Both the position numbers and the translations under genes were made by a program. Below are positions 25,416 through 34,913 of a DNA stretch of 64,000 bases, piece after piece (the first letter of the stretch is position 1; the number at the start of each line of letters is the position of its first letter). Source of the stretch: Streptomyces lavendofoliae (GTDB taxonomy: Bacteria; Actinomycetota; Actinomycetes; Streptomycetales; Streptomycetaceae); NCBI RefSeq assembly GCF_014649735.1, contig NZ_BMTP01000007.1:248001-312000 (forward strand), in the 5' to 3' direction. The notes under the pieces were generated by a model. It was not told the origin of the DNA. It searched no databases and was given only the letters and a program-made list of their open reading frames with translations.

Positions 25416-27661
25416 GCCGCCTCCGGCGGCCGGGCGCGATCGCGCGGCCGCCCACCACCGGCCCGCGCGCCTCGGCCGACGCGGCCGACGCGACCCGCCG
25501 GCACGATCCGCGGCTGACCGTGCGGGCGCTGTGCCTGGTCCTCACCGGAATGGCGGCGGCCCTGCTGGTGTGGGGCGCGCAGGCGGTCCAGGCCGTGTAC
25601 GAGGCGCGGGAAACCCGCGTCGCGGCCCGTACGCCGGTGCCCGCCGCGCCCGGCACGCGCCCGGTCGCCTGGTGGAACCAGGGCGACGACAGCTGGCGGG
25701 AGCGGGTCTTCTCGGTGGTGCGCGTCGAGCCCGCCGTGCCGTCGGCGCCGCCGCCACCCGGCCTGCCCCGATGGCCGGAGCCGGGTGAGGCGTTCGTGTC
25801 ACCGGCGCTGCTCGGCCTCATGCCGCCGGCCGCCACCCGGTACGGCGAACTGGCCGGCACGGTGGCGCGGGAGGGGCTGGCCGACTCCGGTGAGCTGTTC
25901 GTGTACGTCCGCCCGCCGTCCGGCCTGCGGGTCCAGGGGTACGGGACGACCTTGGGGATCAGCGGCTTCGGCGCCCCGGGGCCGGCCACCGACCCCTACT
26001 TCGTCAGCCAGTCGTTCGACCGGCCGAGGAGCGACCTCCATGCGCTGTTGGCCTGCCAGCTCGGGCTGCCCGTCGCCGTCCTGCTGATCGTCGCCGCCCG
26101 CCTCGGGGCCCGGCAGCGGGACCGGCGCCCGGCGGCGTACGCGATCGGCGCCGGCCGTTCCGGGCACGCGCGGATCGCCCTCGGCGAGTGCGTGCGCCCG
26201 CTGGGGGCCGGTGCCCTGCTCGCGGGCGTGCCGCTGACGGCGCTCACGCTGACCGGCGTACGGCTGCCGCTGACGGGTTACCCGGTGGCGGCCGCCGATC
26301 TGGCGCCGCTGCGCTGGCAGTTCCCGCTCGCGCTGGCCGGGGCGTGGGCCATCCTGTGCCTGCTGTTCGCCGCGCTGCGCCCGCGGGTGCGCCCGCCCGG
26401 GTCCGGGCGGCCCCGGGCGGCGCGGTCCCGGGCGGCGCGGTCCCTGCCGTCGGCCTGGCCGGGCGTGCTGTGCCTGACCGGCGGCCTGGCCGTGGTCTCC
26501 GGGGCGGCGACCGGCCAGGCGACGGGCACCCGGCTGTTCGTGCTGGGCGCGGCCCTGGTACTCGCCGGGCTGCCGCCGCTGCTGGGCCGCGCGGCGGCGC
26601 GGGCCTGCGCGCGGCTGACAGTGCGCGGCACGGGCGACGCGGCGCGGCTGGCCGGCGGGCGCTGGGCGGCCGCCCGTCCCGCGGTGTTCGCCCGGGCGTG
26701 CGCGGCGCTCGTCGTCATGCTGGGACCGGCCGCCCAGGCCCTGGTGATGGTCACCGACCTGACGGACGCGGCCAGGAACGCCACCGTGCTCGGGCGGCGG
26801 CTGGACGACCGCCTGCTGGAGGTCCGCAGCGCGCCGGCCGACGCCCGGGCGCACGCCCGCTTCGTGGCCGCCCTCGCCCCGGGGGACCGGGTGCTGCGCG
26901 TGGTGCCGGGCGGTGACGCGTCCGGGACCGGCGGGCCGCCCGTGCTCGTCGGCGACTGCGGCGACCTGGCCGCCCTCGGGGCCTTGCGCTCCTGCCCGCG
27001 TGAGCGCGCGGTACCGGCGCACGAGGTCTACCGGCAGCGCACGCCCCGTACGGAGGCGCTGCGTTGGATGGGCTTCGGGCCCGTCCACGTCCGGGCGGCC
27101 GGCTCCCGGGCCGGGTCGCCGGCGACGGCGACGGCGCCGCAGGGGCCTTTCGTGGTGCTGACGAGCGGGCCGGAGGGGCGTGAGCGGGCCGAGCGGGCCG
27201 CCCTGGCGACGCTGCCGCTCCCGCATGTCGCCGTCCCCGGCGACGACGACGTCGTCGGCGGCCGGGCCCGCGCGCGGCAGGCCGACTGGGTGCTGCTCCT
27301 GGCGGCCGCCGGGTTCCTGCTGCTGGCGCTCACCGGGGCGGCCGGGCTGCTGCACGCCTTCCTCGACGGGGCAGACGCGCTGCGGCCACCGGCCGGGTAC
27401 GCCGGGGACGTACGGTTCCACCTGCGGGTCGCGTGGTGGGCCATGGGCGTCCCGATGGTCTGTGCGCTGGGCCTGGCCACGGTGTTCACGGGGCTGCTCG
27501 CCGGGGTGAACCTCGCCTTCCTGTCGCCGTCGGGCGGTTCGCCGCTGGGGTTGCTCGGCGGCGGGCTGGCGGTGGCGCTCGCGGTGTGCGCGGCGGCGAC
27601 CGTGGGGGGCGGGCTGCTGGCGGCGCGGTGCACGCACCGGTGGGGTAAGCGGGGCGACTGA
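25412..27661 (+). CDS. FtsX-like ABC transporter permease
   Basis: 749 residues from GTG 25412, overlapping the preceding remnant. Membrane segments are predicted near residues 30-50, 210-230, 265-285, 305-325, 350-395 and 430-450, then a cluster of three in the last 150 residues (WVLLLAAAGFLLLALTGAAG onward). A large extracytoplasmic region follows TM1. This FtsX/MacB-like layout is common in Streptomyces export or antimicrobial-resistance permeases, but motifs are weak. Its cognate ATPase appears decayed, so it may be non-functional or may use another ATPase. Confidence 0.65.
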   Translation: MSRLRRPGAIARPPTTGPRASADAADATRRHDPRLTVRALCLVLTGMAAALLVWGAQAVQAVYEARETRVAARTPVPAAPGTRPVAWWNQGDDSWRERVFSVVRVEPAVPSAPPPPGLPRWPEPGEAFVSPALLGLMPPAATRYGELAGTVAREGLADSGELFVYVRPPSGLRVQGYGTTLGISGFGAPGPATDPYFVSQSFDRPRSDLHALLACQLGLPVAVLLIVAARLGARQRDRRPAAYAIGAGRSGHARIALGECVRPLGAGALLAGVPLTALTLTGVRLPLTGYPVAAADLAPLRWQFPLALAGAWAILCLLFAALRPRVRPPGSGRPRAARSRAARSLPSAWPGVLCLTGGLAVVSGAATGQATGTRLFVLGAALVLAGLPPLLGRAAARACARLTVRGTGDAARLAGGRWAAARPAVFARACAALVVMLGPAAQALVMVTDLTDAARNATVLGRRLDDRLLEVRSAPADARAHARFVAALAPGDRVLRVVPGGDASGTGGPPVLVGDCGDLAALGALRSCPRERAVPAHEVYRQRTPRTEALRWMGFGPVHVRAAGSRAGSPATATAPQGPFVVLTSGPEGRERAERAALATLPLPHVAVPGDDDVVGGRARARQADWVLLLAAAGFLLLALTGAAGLLHAFLDGADALRPPAGYAGDVRFHLRVAWWAMGVPMVCALGLATVFTGLLAGVNLAFLSPSGGSPLGLLGGGLAVALAVCAAATVGGGLLAARCTHRWGKRGD

Positions 27662-27819
27662 ACCGCCCGGGAACGCGCGCCGCCGGGCCGGCGCCCCCGA
27701 ACCCGGAGCTGGTGGAAGCCGGGAGCCCCGAACCCTGAACCTGGAACCCGGAGCCCGACCGCGTCGTGGGGCCCGGACGGCGCCCCGCTCCCCGGCGTGC
27801 GGCCCGCGAGGGGGCGGGG

Positions 27820-28479
27820 TCAGACGGCGGTGACGGTCAGTCCGGTGCCGAGGCCGGTCCTGCGCACGGCGATCGACCCGTAGGGGCTGCGCAGCCGCAG
27901 CCACGACCCGGCGGCGAGCAGGGCGACGGGTGCGTCGTGCGGGGGGAGGAAGCCCAGCGACTGGGCGGCGTGCACGGCGCGCAGCGGAAGCCCGGTCGCG
28001 CCGAGGGTCCGGGACCAGATGTCCCGGCCGATCCGGTCGCGCTCCGCTCGGGTGCGCCGCTCGGCGGGCAACGCGCCGTCCCGCTCCCGGAATTCGGCCA
28101 CGGCGGCGGTGACCGCCGCGCGCAGGCCCGCGGCGTCCGGCAGCCCGGGGACCTCCTGCCAGCCGGCCCGCGGGGGCAGCAGGCCCGCCCACGGGGGGCC
28201 GGTGACGGGGGCGGGCACCATGGCCTTGCCCGCCGACTCCTCGATGCCGTCGAGGAGTTGTCCCGCGGAGACGGTGACGTCCAGCGGTGTGTCGTCCAGG
28301 AGTGCCGCCGTCCGGATGGCGAGGACCTCGAAGGACGGCGGCCGTCCGAACACGGCCAGGGCGCCGCCACCGGCCTGGAGGCGGACGGCGGCGGCCCGGT
28401 CGTAGTGGATCAGCCGGGCCAGGAAGGCGGCCAGACCGGCCGCCTCCCTGGCATCGGCGAAGTGCAGCGGCGGAGTCAT
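27820..28479 (-). CDS. conserved actinobacterial protein of unknown function
   Basis: 219 residues from ATG 28479, which overlaps the thioesterase stop as ATGA. It begins MTPPLHFADAREAAGLAAFL and contains YDRAAAVRLQAGGGALAVFG, PSFEVLAIRTAAL and GLLPPRAGWQEVPGLP. No catalytic motif, signal peptide or membrane segment is visible. It looks like a soluble alpha/beta protein found beside ettA and a thioesterase in Streptomyces; coupling suggests a function linked to the thioesterase, but I cannot name it. Confidence 0.75.
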   Translation of the reverse strand: MTPPLHFADAREAAGLAAFLARLIHYDRAAAVRLQAGGGALAVFGRPPSFEVLAIRTAALLDDTPLDVTVSAGQLLDGIEESAGKAMVPAPVTGPPWAGLLPPRAGWQEVPGLPDAAGLRAAVTAAVAEFRERDGALPAERRTRAERDRIGRDIWSRTLGATGLPLRAVHAAQSLGFLPPHDAPVALLAAGSWLRLRSPYGSIAVRRTGLGTGLTVTAV

Positions 28480-28916
28480 GCCGCGGCGGCCTCCCCCGGG
28501 GAGCGCATGCCGTCGTCCACGTACTCCTCCAGGAAGGACCGCTCCTCCGCCGTGATGCGGCGGGGGCGCTGGGCCTCCAGGTCGAACGGCACGACGACCG
28601 TCGAGGCCCGCACGTACACCTGGTCCGGGTCCTTGATCTCGTACGCGATCGTCAGCGACGCCGCGCCGATCTTCGTGACCCACGACTCGATGGTCACCGG
28701 CTCGTGGCGGTGGACCAGCGGTCGCAGGTAGTCGATCTCGTGCCGGGCCACGACGGACCCTCCGGAGAACGACGGCGAACCGTCCCCCGGCGCGAGCCGG
28801 AACATGAAGTCGATCCGCGCCTCCTCCAGGTAGCGGAGGAAGACGACGTTGTTGACGTGCCCGAAGGCGTCCATGTCCGACCAGCGCAGGGGGCAGCTGT
28901 AGAGGTGACGGGCCAC
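28476..28916 (-). CDS. 4HBT-family acyl-CoA thioesterase
   Basis: 146 residues from GTG 28916, preceded by GGAG. The hot-dog fold signature is clear: WSDMDAFGHVNNVVFLRYLEEAR, read here as DMDAFGHVNN with the catalytic Asp of the YbgC/FcbC class, followed by a central helix and ARHEIDYLRPL. The family hydrolyses acyl-CoA thioesters in the cytoplasm; chain specificity cannot be told. It lies 10 bases after ettA and overlaps the next gene by four bases, forming a three-gene operon. Confidence 0.88.
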   Translation of the reverse strand: MARHLYSCPLRWSDMDAFGHVNNVVFLRYLEEARIDFMFRLAPGDGSPSFSGGSVVARHEIDYLRPLVHRHEPVTIESWVTKIGAASLTIAYEIKDPDQVYVRASTVVVPFDLEAQRPRRITAEERSFLEEYVDDGMRSPGEAAAA

Positions 28917-28926
28917 TGTCTCCGCC

Positions 28927-30591
<1,665 letters not shown>

Positions 30592-30755
30592 GAGAAACCG
30601 TCCGGCAATCCGAGAGTGGGCAGATACACCCCATCTTGCCTGACGTCCACCCCGCGAAGGAAACCAGTAAGGCCCGGGGCCCGCTTCGTGCGCCCGCGTC
30701 CGGTGCGCGGTAGCCGCCCGGTCACCCGGGGTCGTCGCGCCGCCGGCGCCCGGCG

Positions 30756-30786
30756 CTCCCGCCACCCGGTGGCGGGGTGGCGGGAG
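30756..30786 (-). terminator. terminator of the thioester surface protein gene
   Basis: CTCCCGCCACCC (30756-30767) pairs perfectly with GGGTGGCGGGAG (30775-30786) around a seven-base loop, just after the stop of the minus-strand gene ending at 30795. Confidence 0.75.
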
Positions 30787-30794
30787 GGGGTGGG

Positions 30795-32234
30795 TCAGTC
30801 CTCGGCGCCGGGGTCCTTCTTCTTGCGCAGGAGCAGCACGACGACACCGCCGACGACCAGCATCGCCAGCGCGATGCCCGCGATCATGGGGGTGGCGCCG
30901 GAGGCTCCGGTCTCGGCGAGGTCCGGCCCGTCGGCCGGGTCGCCCGGGCCGGCCGAGGTGCCGCCGGCGGAGAGCGGGCTGGGCTGGGAGCCCTGCGGGC
31001 CGGCCATGGCGACGGCGGTGGAACCGGTGGTCCGGCAGTCGAGGATGCCGCCGAACGTCTTCAGGAAGCCGTCGGGCCCGGTGAGGGTGAACTCGTACGC
31101 CTGGTCCTCGCCGACCGGGACGCTCACCGTCCGGGTCCCGCCCGCCTCGACCGTGTACGTCGCGCCCAGCAGCTCGAAGGTGAACGGCGCGTCGCCCTTG
31201 TTCGTGGCGGTGACGTCCACGCGGCCCTCGGCGCAGTTCTTCCGGGCCGAGAGCGCCGGAATGGCGCCCGAGGCGGCCCAGGTGGCCGTGGCGGTGGCGG
31301 AGACCGTCGACTGGCTGGAGCCGGCCAGGATCTGCGTCTGGCTCTTGGTCACCCCGGCGAAGACCCGGCCGACCGGCACGGACGTGGTGGCCTGCACGGT
31401 CAGGGCGGCGGAGCCCGCGGCGGCCCCGGCCGGCACGTCGACGTACAGCCGGCTGCCGTCGGCCGCCGAGGCGACCGGCGTGCCCTTGGCGTCGGTGATC
31501 CGGATGCCGCTGGCGGCCGCGTCGGCGGGCGGGGTCACCGTGACGCGGTCGGCGTCCGTGCGCACGGTCACCGGTCCGATGCGGGTGCCGGCCGGACCGG
31601 ACACGGCGCCGGGCAGCAGGCTGAGGGACGCGCCGGGCTCGGCGATGTTCTCGGCCTCCTTCTCCAGCCAGTCCGCGAGCTTCTCGGCAGCCGGGTCGAG
31701 CGCCTGGACCTGGGCGTCGTCCGAGTAGCGCCAGATGGCGACCTGGGTTCCCGCGGCGGCGGTCCCGGCGGTCAGCGGGCCCGTGCCGGCGTTCTTCGCC
31801 AGGCCCACCAGGTCGTCGACCCGGGGGTAGGAGTGCTGGAGGATCCACCGGATCCGTCCCGCGTCCCGGTTGCGGCCGAGCGAGGTCTGGTCCCAGGACG
31901 TCTCCAGGTACCGGGCCTTCTCCTGGGTGGGGTTGTGGAGGTCCACGCAGTAGGTCTTCAGGGTTCCGCCGCCGTCGACGGTCATCTCGAACAGGCCGGC
32001 CGGGATCTCCTGCTTCTCGCCGTCGACGCGGAGGACCGCCTGGTCGAAGGTGGTCAGCCCGTTGAGGGTGGCGGAGGCACCGCCCTGATGCTGAGATGCC
32101 TCGTCGGCCGAGGCGGCGGACGCCCCGGCTATGAAGCCTCCGGCGACCAGCCCGGAGGTCACGACCGCGGCGAGGAGGCGGGCGGGACCCCTCCTCCGTC
32201 TCCGTACAGCGAACCCAGCAACCCCAGCAAACAC
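30795..32234 (-). CDS. Cys-Gln thioester-domain surface protein with LAETG sorting signal
   Basis: 479 residues from GTG 32234, with GGAGGGG six bases upstream; an in-frame TTG at 32303 is less likely. A signal peptide with an Arg-rich start (RRRRRGPAR) ends near ASAASA. The thioester domain (about 50-200) shows YCVDLHNPTQ (Cys96) and GTQVAIWRYS (Gln164), the Cys/Gln pair that forms an internal thioester able to bond covalently to host or surface amines. Two Ig-like stretches follow, then the LAXTG sortase site LAETG (439-443), a membrane helix and a KKK tail. It should be wall-anchored by a housekeeping (class E) sortase, which is not in the window. Confidence 0.9.
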   Translation of the reverse strand: MFAGVAGFAVRRRRRGPARLLAAVVTSGLVAGGFIAGASAASADEASQHQGGASATLNGLTTFDQAVLRVDGEKQEIPAGLFEMTVDGGGTLKTYCVDLHNPTQEKARYLETSWDQTSLGRNRDAGRIRWILQHSYPRVDDLVGLAKNAGTGPLTAGTAAAGTQVAIWRYSDDAQVQALDPAAEKLADWLEKEAENIAEPGASLSLLPGAVSGPAGTRIGPVTVRTDADRVTVTPPADAAASGIRITDAKGTPVASAADGSRLYVDVPAGAAAGSAALTVQATTSVPVGRVFAGVTKSQTQILAGSSQSTVSATATATWAASGAIPALSARKNCAEGRVDVTATNKGDAPFTFELLGATYTVEAGGTRTVSVPVGEDQAYEFTLTGPDGFLKTFGGILDCRTTGSTAVAMAGPQGSQPSPLSAGGTSAGPGDPADGPDLAETGASGATPMIAGIALAMLVVGGVVVLLLRKKKDPGAED

Positions 32235-32374
32235 AGACTTCCCCTCCGGGCGAGACCTCGGCGCGTGTGGCGCGTGGGGGGAGTGCCTCGCCTGCCGACT
32301 CAAGTGCCCCGTGAGTACCCGGGAATCCTAAGGAGGCGACCCAGCACAGTCCCCTGTCATACCGTCAGACAACC

Positions 32375-32389
32375 ATTCCGACTCGGAAT
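32375..32389. promoter_or_regulatory. 15-bp palindrome upstream of thioester protein gene
   Basis: ATTCCGACTCGGAAT is a perfect odd palindrome (7-bp arms, centre C) within an A/T-rich stretch, 141 bases upstream of GTG 32234 and 87 bases after the ssbB stop. It could be an operator or a weak hairpin. No known consensus was matched. Confidence 0.35.
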
Positions 32390-32475
32390 CGTTATCGCGA
32401 ACGCGTGTCCTGCGGCCCGCGCTCGCCGAATCTCCACATCACCGCACCGCACGGTGTCCCGGCCCTGACACACCG

Positions 32476-32940
32476 TCACGACACCGGCTCCGGCGTGCGC
32501 TCGGCGCCGGCGACACTGCCGGCGGTACTCACACCTCCCCCTGCGCCGACGGCGGCCGCTTCCACGGCGTCCGGCCGCTCCGCCCTCGGCCCCCGCCGGA
32601 ACGCGCAGGTCCCGCGCGACAGATCGTGGCCCACCGACGAGGCGTCGATGTCCACGAACGTCCTGCGCCGGCCGTCCCGGTCCTCTTCCCGCACCCTCAG
32701 TCGCCCGTGCACGACCAGCGGGTCCCCCACCGACACCGACGCCGCCAGGTTGGCACCGAGCGCCCGCCACGCGCTCACCGTGTAGAAGCTGGTGGGCCCG
32801 TCGACCCAGACCGCCCGCTCGCGGTCCCAGCGCCGCGCGGTCGCGGCGAACCGGAACCTCGCCAAGCCTCCCGCCGCCGTGTCGCGGTAGTCCACGCTCG
32901 TCGCCACATTGCCCACCACCGTCACCATCGTGTCGTTCAT
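32476..32940 (-). CDS. ssbB: single-stranded DNA-binding protein, second paralogue (SsbB)
   Basis: 154 residues from ATG 32940 (GAGGGG seven bases upstream). The OB fold is recognised from TMVTVVGNVATSVDYR, FRFAATARRWDRE, TSFYTVSAWRALGANLAASV and GDPLVVHGRLRVREED. The C-terminus lacks the acidic DDDIPF-type tip of the main SSB, as expected of SsbB. In S. coelicolor the paralogue of this size acts in chromosome segregation during sporulation. It lies next to dynamin-like genes of sporulation septation, which supports the name; the identification draws on memory of that locus. Confidence 0.85.
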   Translation of the reverse strand: MNDTMVTVVGNVATSVDYRDTAAGGLARFRFAATARRWDRERAVWVDGPTSFYTVSAWRALGANLAASVSVGDPLVVHGRLRVREEDRDGRRRTFVDIDASSVGHDLSRGTCAFRRGPRAERPDAVEAAAVGAGGGVSTAGSVAGAERTPEPVS

Positions 32941-33095
32941 GACACCCACCCCTCACGGTCGTCCTGCTGACGACGTCCATGCTGGACCGGCTGCCGGAAG
33001 CCCGCTCGGCCCTGTGGACGACCACCCGGCTGTGGACAACTCGACCACCCGCAAGGGGGACGCCCGACCGGCCGTACCCCGGTCACCGCCCGGTG

Positions 33096-34913
33096 TCACC
33101 TCCGCCCCCGCCCCGCCTGCCCGGCGAACCCGGCCCCCGGCCCCGCGACCGCGCCGCCCACTCCCCCGGCCCCCACGCCGCCGCCCTCGCCGGGCCCGCG
33201 CGCCACATGGGCGTACCGCTCACGTACCTCCCGGTAACGCATCAGCTCCGCCGCGACCGGGTCGAGGACCATGGCCCGGCCGCAGCCGGCCGCGGCCTCC
33301 CTGAGCCGGCGTTCCGTCTCCTGCCCGTACCTCCGGGCCGGCCCCCGGGCCGCGGCCGCGCACGCCCACTCCACCAGGGGCCCGCCGACGATGCCCGCCA
33401 GCATGATCAGCACCGGCGGGACCAGCCCCGGCTCCAGGACGCCCACGATCTGCCCGACCAGCCACAGCGCGCCGTAGAACTGGAGCAACGTCATCGCGGC
33501 CTGGGCCAGTACGGCCGCCGGCCACCAGGCCGGCCGGGGCGGGCGCGCGCCCGCCGGCGGGGCGGCCAGGGACACCGCCAGTTCGTCCAGCGCCTCCGGC
33601 AGCCCGCGCGCCCCGCGCACCGCCGCCTCCCGCACCGCCTGCGCCCACGGCCCGGGCAGCCCGCGCGACGCCTCCTCCGCGACCACCCGTACGGCCTGCT
33701 CGACGCGCTGACGGGCGGTCAGCTCGTCCTCCTCCACCACGCCGGCCGCCGGCTCGGCGCCCTCCTCCGCGCCCGCCGCGCCGCCCTGGGTGCGCAGCCG
33801 CTCGTACCAGCGCCACAGCCGCAGCCACGGCGTCCCGCACGCCCGGCCCGCGTTGCGCCGCCACTCGCGCTCCGCCGCCTCCCCGGCGGCCCGCGCCCCG
33901 ACGGCGACCGCGAGCCGGGTGCCGAAGTCCTCGCGGGACCGCTCACCCAGCCCGGGGTGGCCGTCCGCGACGTACACCGGGTGCAGCCGCGCCGCCGCCG
34001 CGTCCACGTCGGCGGACAACCGCCGTTCGGCGGCGCCGCGGCCCTGCACGAACGCCCCGAGCATCTCGCGCAGTTCCGCCACGCCCTCCCCGGTGAGCGC
34101 GGACACCGCGAGGACCGTGGCCCCCGGCTCGCCGTGCTCGCCCAGCGCCATGCCGTCCTCGTCGAGCAGCCTGCGCAGGTCGTCCAGCACCTGGTGGGCG
34201 GCGTCGCCGGGCAGCCGGTCGACCTGGTTGAGCACCACGAACGTCACCTCCGCGTGGCCGGCGAGCGGCCGCAGGTACCTCTCGTGCAGCGCGGCGTCCG
34301 CGTACTTCTCCGGGTCGACGACCCAGATCACCGCGTCCACCAGGGCCAGCACCCGGTCGACCTGCCTGCGGTGCGCGGTGACCGCCGAGTCGTGGTCGGG
34401 CAGGTCGACCAGGACCAGGCCCTGGAGGGCCTCGTCGCCGGCCCCGCCCGCCAGCGGCCGGCGCCGCAGCCGCCCCGGGATGGCGAGCCGGTCCAGCAGG
34501 CCGGCGGCGCCCTCGGACCAGGTGCAGGCGATGGGGTTGGCCGTCGTGGGCCTGCGCAGCCCGGTCTCCGAGACCGGCACCCCCGCCAGCGCGTTGATCA
34601 GCGCCGACTTGCCGCTGCCGGTGGGTCCCGCGATGGCGACGACGGTGTGCCGCGACGACAGCCGCTGCCGTGCGGCGGCCTCCTCCAGCACCCGCCCCGC
34701 CTCGGCGAGGGTGTCGCCGTCCAGGCGGGTCCTGGACAGGCCCACCAGCTCCCGCAGGGCGTCCAGCCGGGTCCGCAGCGTCCCGGCGTACGCCTCGCCG
34801 ATCGGCAGGTACGGCTCGTCCGGCGGGGGCCCTCCGTCGGCGGCCTGCTCCTGCGCACGGCGGGCGATCAGCCCGTCGTCCCAGCGTTCGTCAACGGCGC
34901 TCACCGCCGTCAC
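33096..34913 (-). CDS. dynB: dynamin-like GTPase with C-terminal membrane segments (DynB-like)
   Basis: 605 residues, start overlapping the dynA stop by four bases. The GTPase domain (about 85-290) has the P-loop GPTGSGKS, switch motif DLPDHDS and NQVD. A helical middle region follows, then two membrane segments (about 475-530; MTLLQFYGALWLVGQIVGVL and VPPVLIMLAGIVGG). The last 40 residues are Gly-rich. In S. venezuelae an integral DynB and a soluble DynA stabilise FtsZ rings during sporulation septation; the arrangement here matches that pair. Assignment is by architecture and context. A YfjP-type label would be the generic alternative. Confidence 0.8.
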   Translation of the reverse strand: MTAVSAVDERWDDGLIARRAQEQAADGGPPPDEPYLPIGEAYAGTLRTRLDALRELVGLSRTRLDGDTLAEAGRVLEEAAARQRLSSRHTVVAIAGPTGSGKSALINALAGVPVSETGLRRPTTANPIACTWSEGAAGLLDRLAIPGRLRRRPLAGGAGDEALQGLVLVDLPDHDSAVTAHRRQVDRVLALVDAVIWVVDPEKYADAALHERYLRPLAGHAEVTFVVLNQVDRLPGDAAHQVLDDLRRLLDEDGMALGEHGEPGATVLAVSALTGEGVAELREMLGAFVQGRGAAERRLSADVDAAAARLHPVYVADGHPGLGERSREDFGTRLAVAVGARAAGEAAEREWRRNAGRACGTPWLRLWRWYERLRTQGGAAGAEEGAEPAAGVVEEDELTARQRVEQAVRVVAEEASRGLPGPWAQAVREAAVRGARGLPEALDELAVSLAAPPAGARPPRPAWWPAAVLAQAAMTLLQFYGALWLVGQIVGVLEPGLVPPVLIMLAGIVGGPLVEWACAAAARGPARRYGQETERRLREAAAGCGRAMVLDPVAAELMRYREVRERYAHVARGPGEGGGVGAGGVGGAVAGPGAGFAGQAGRGRR

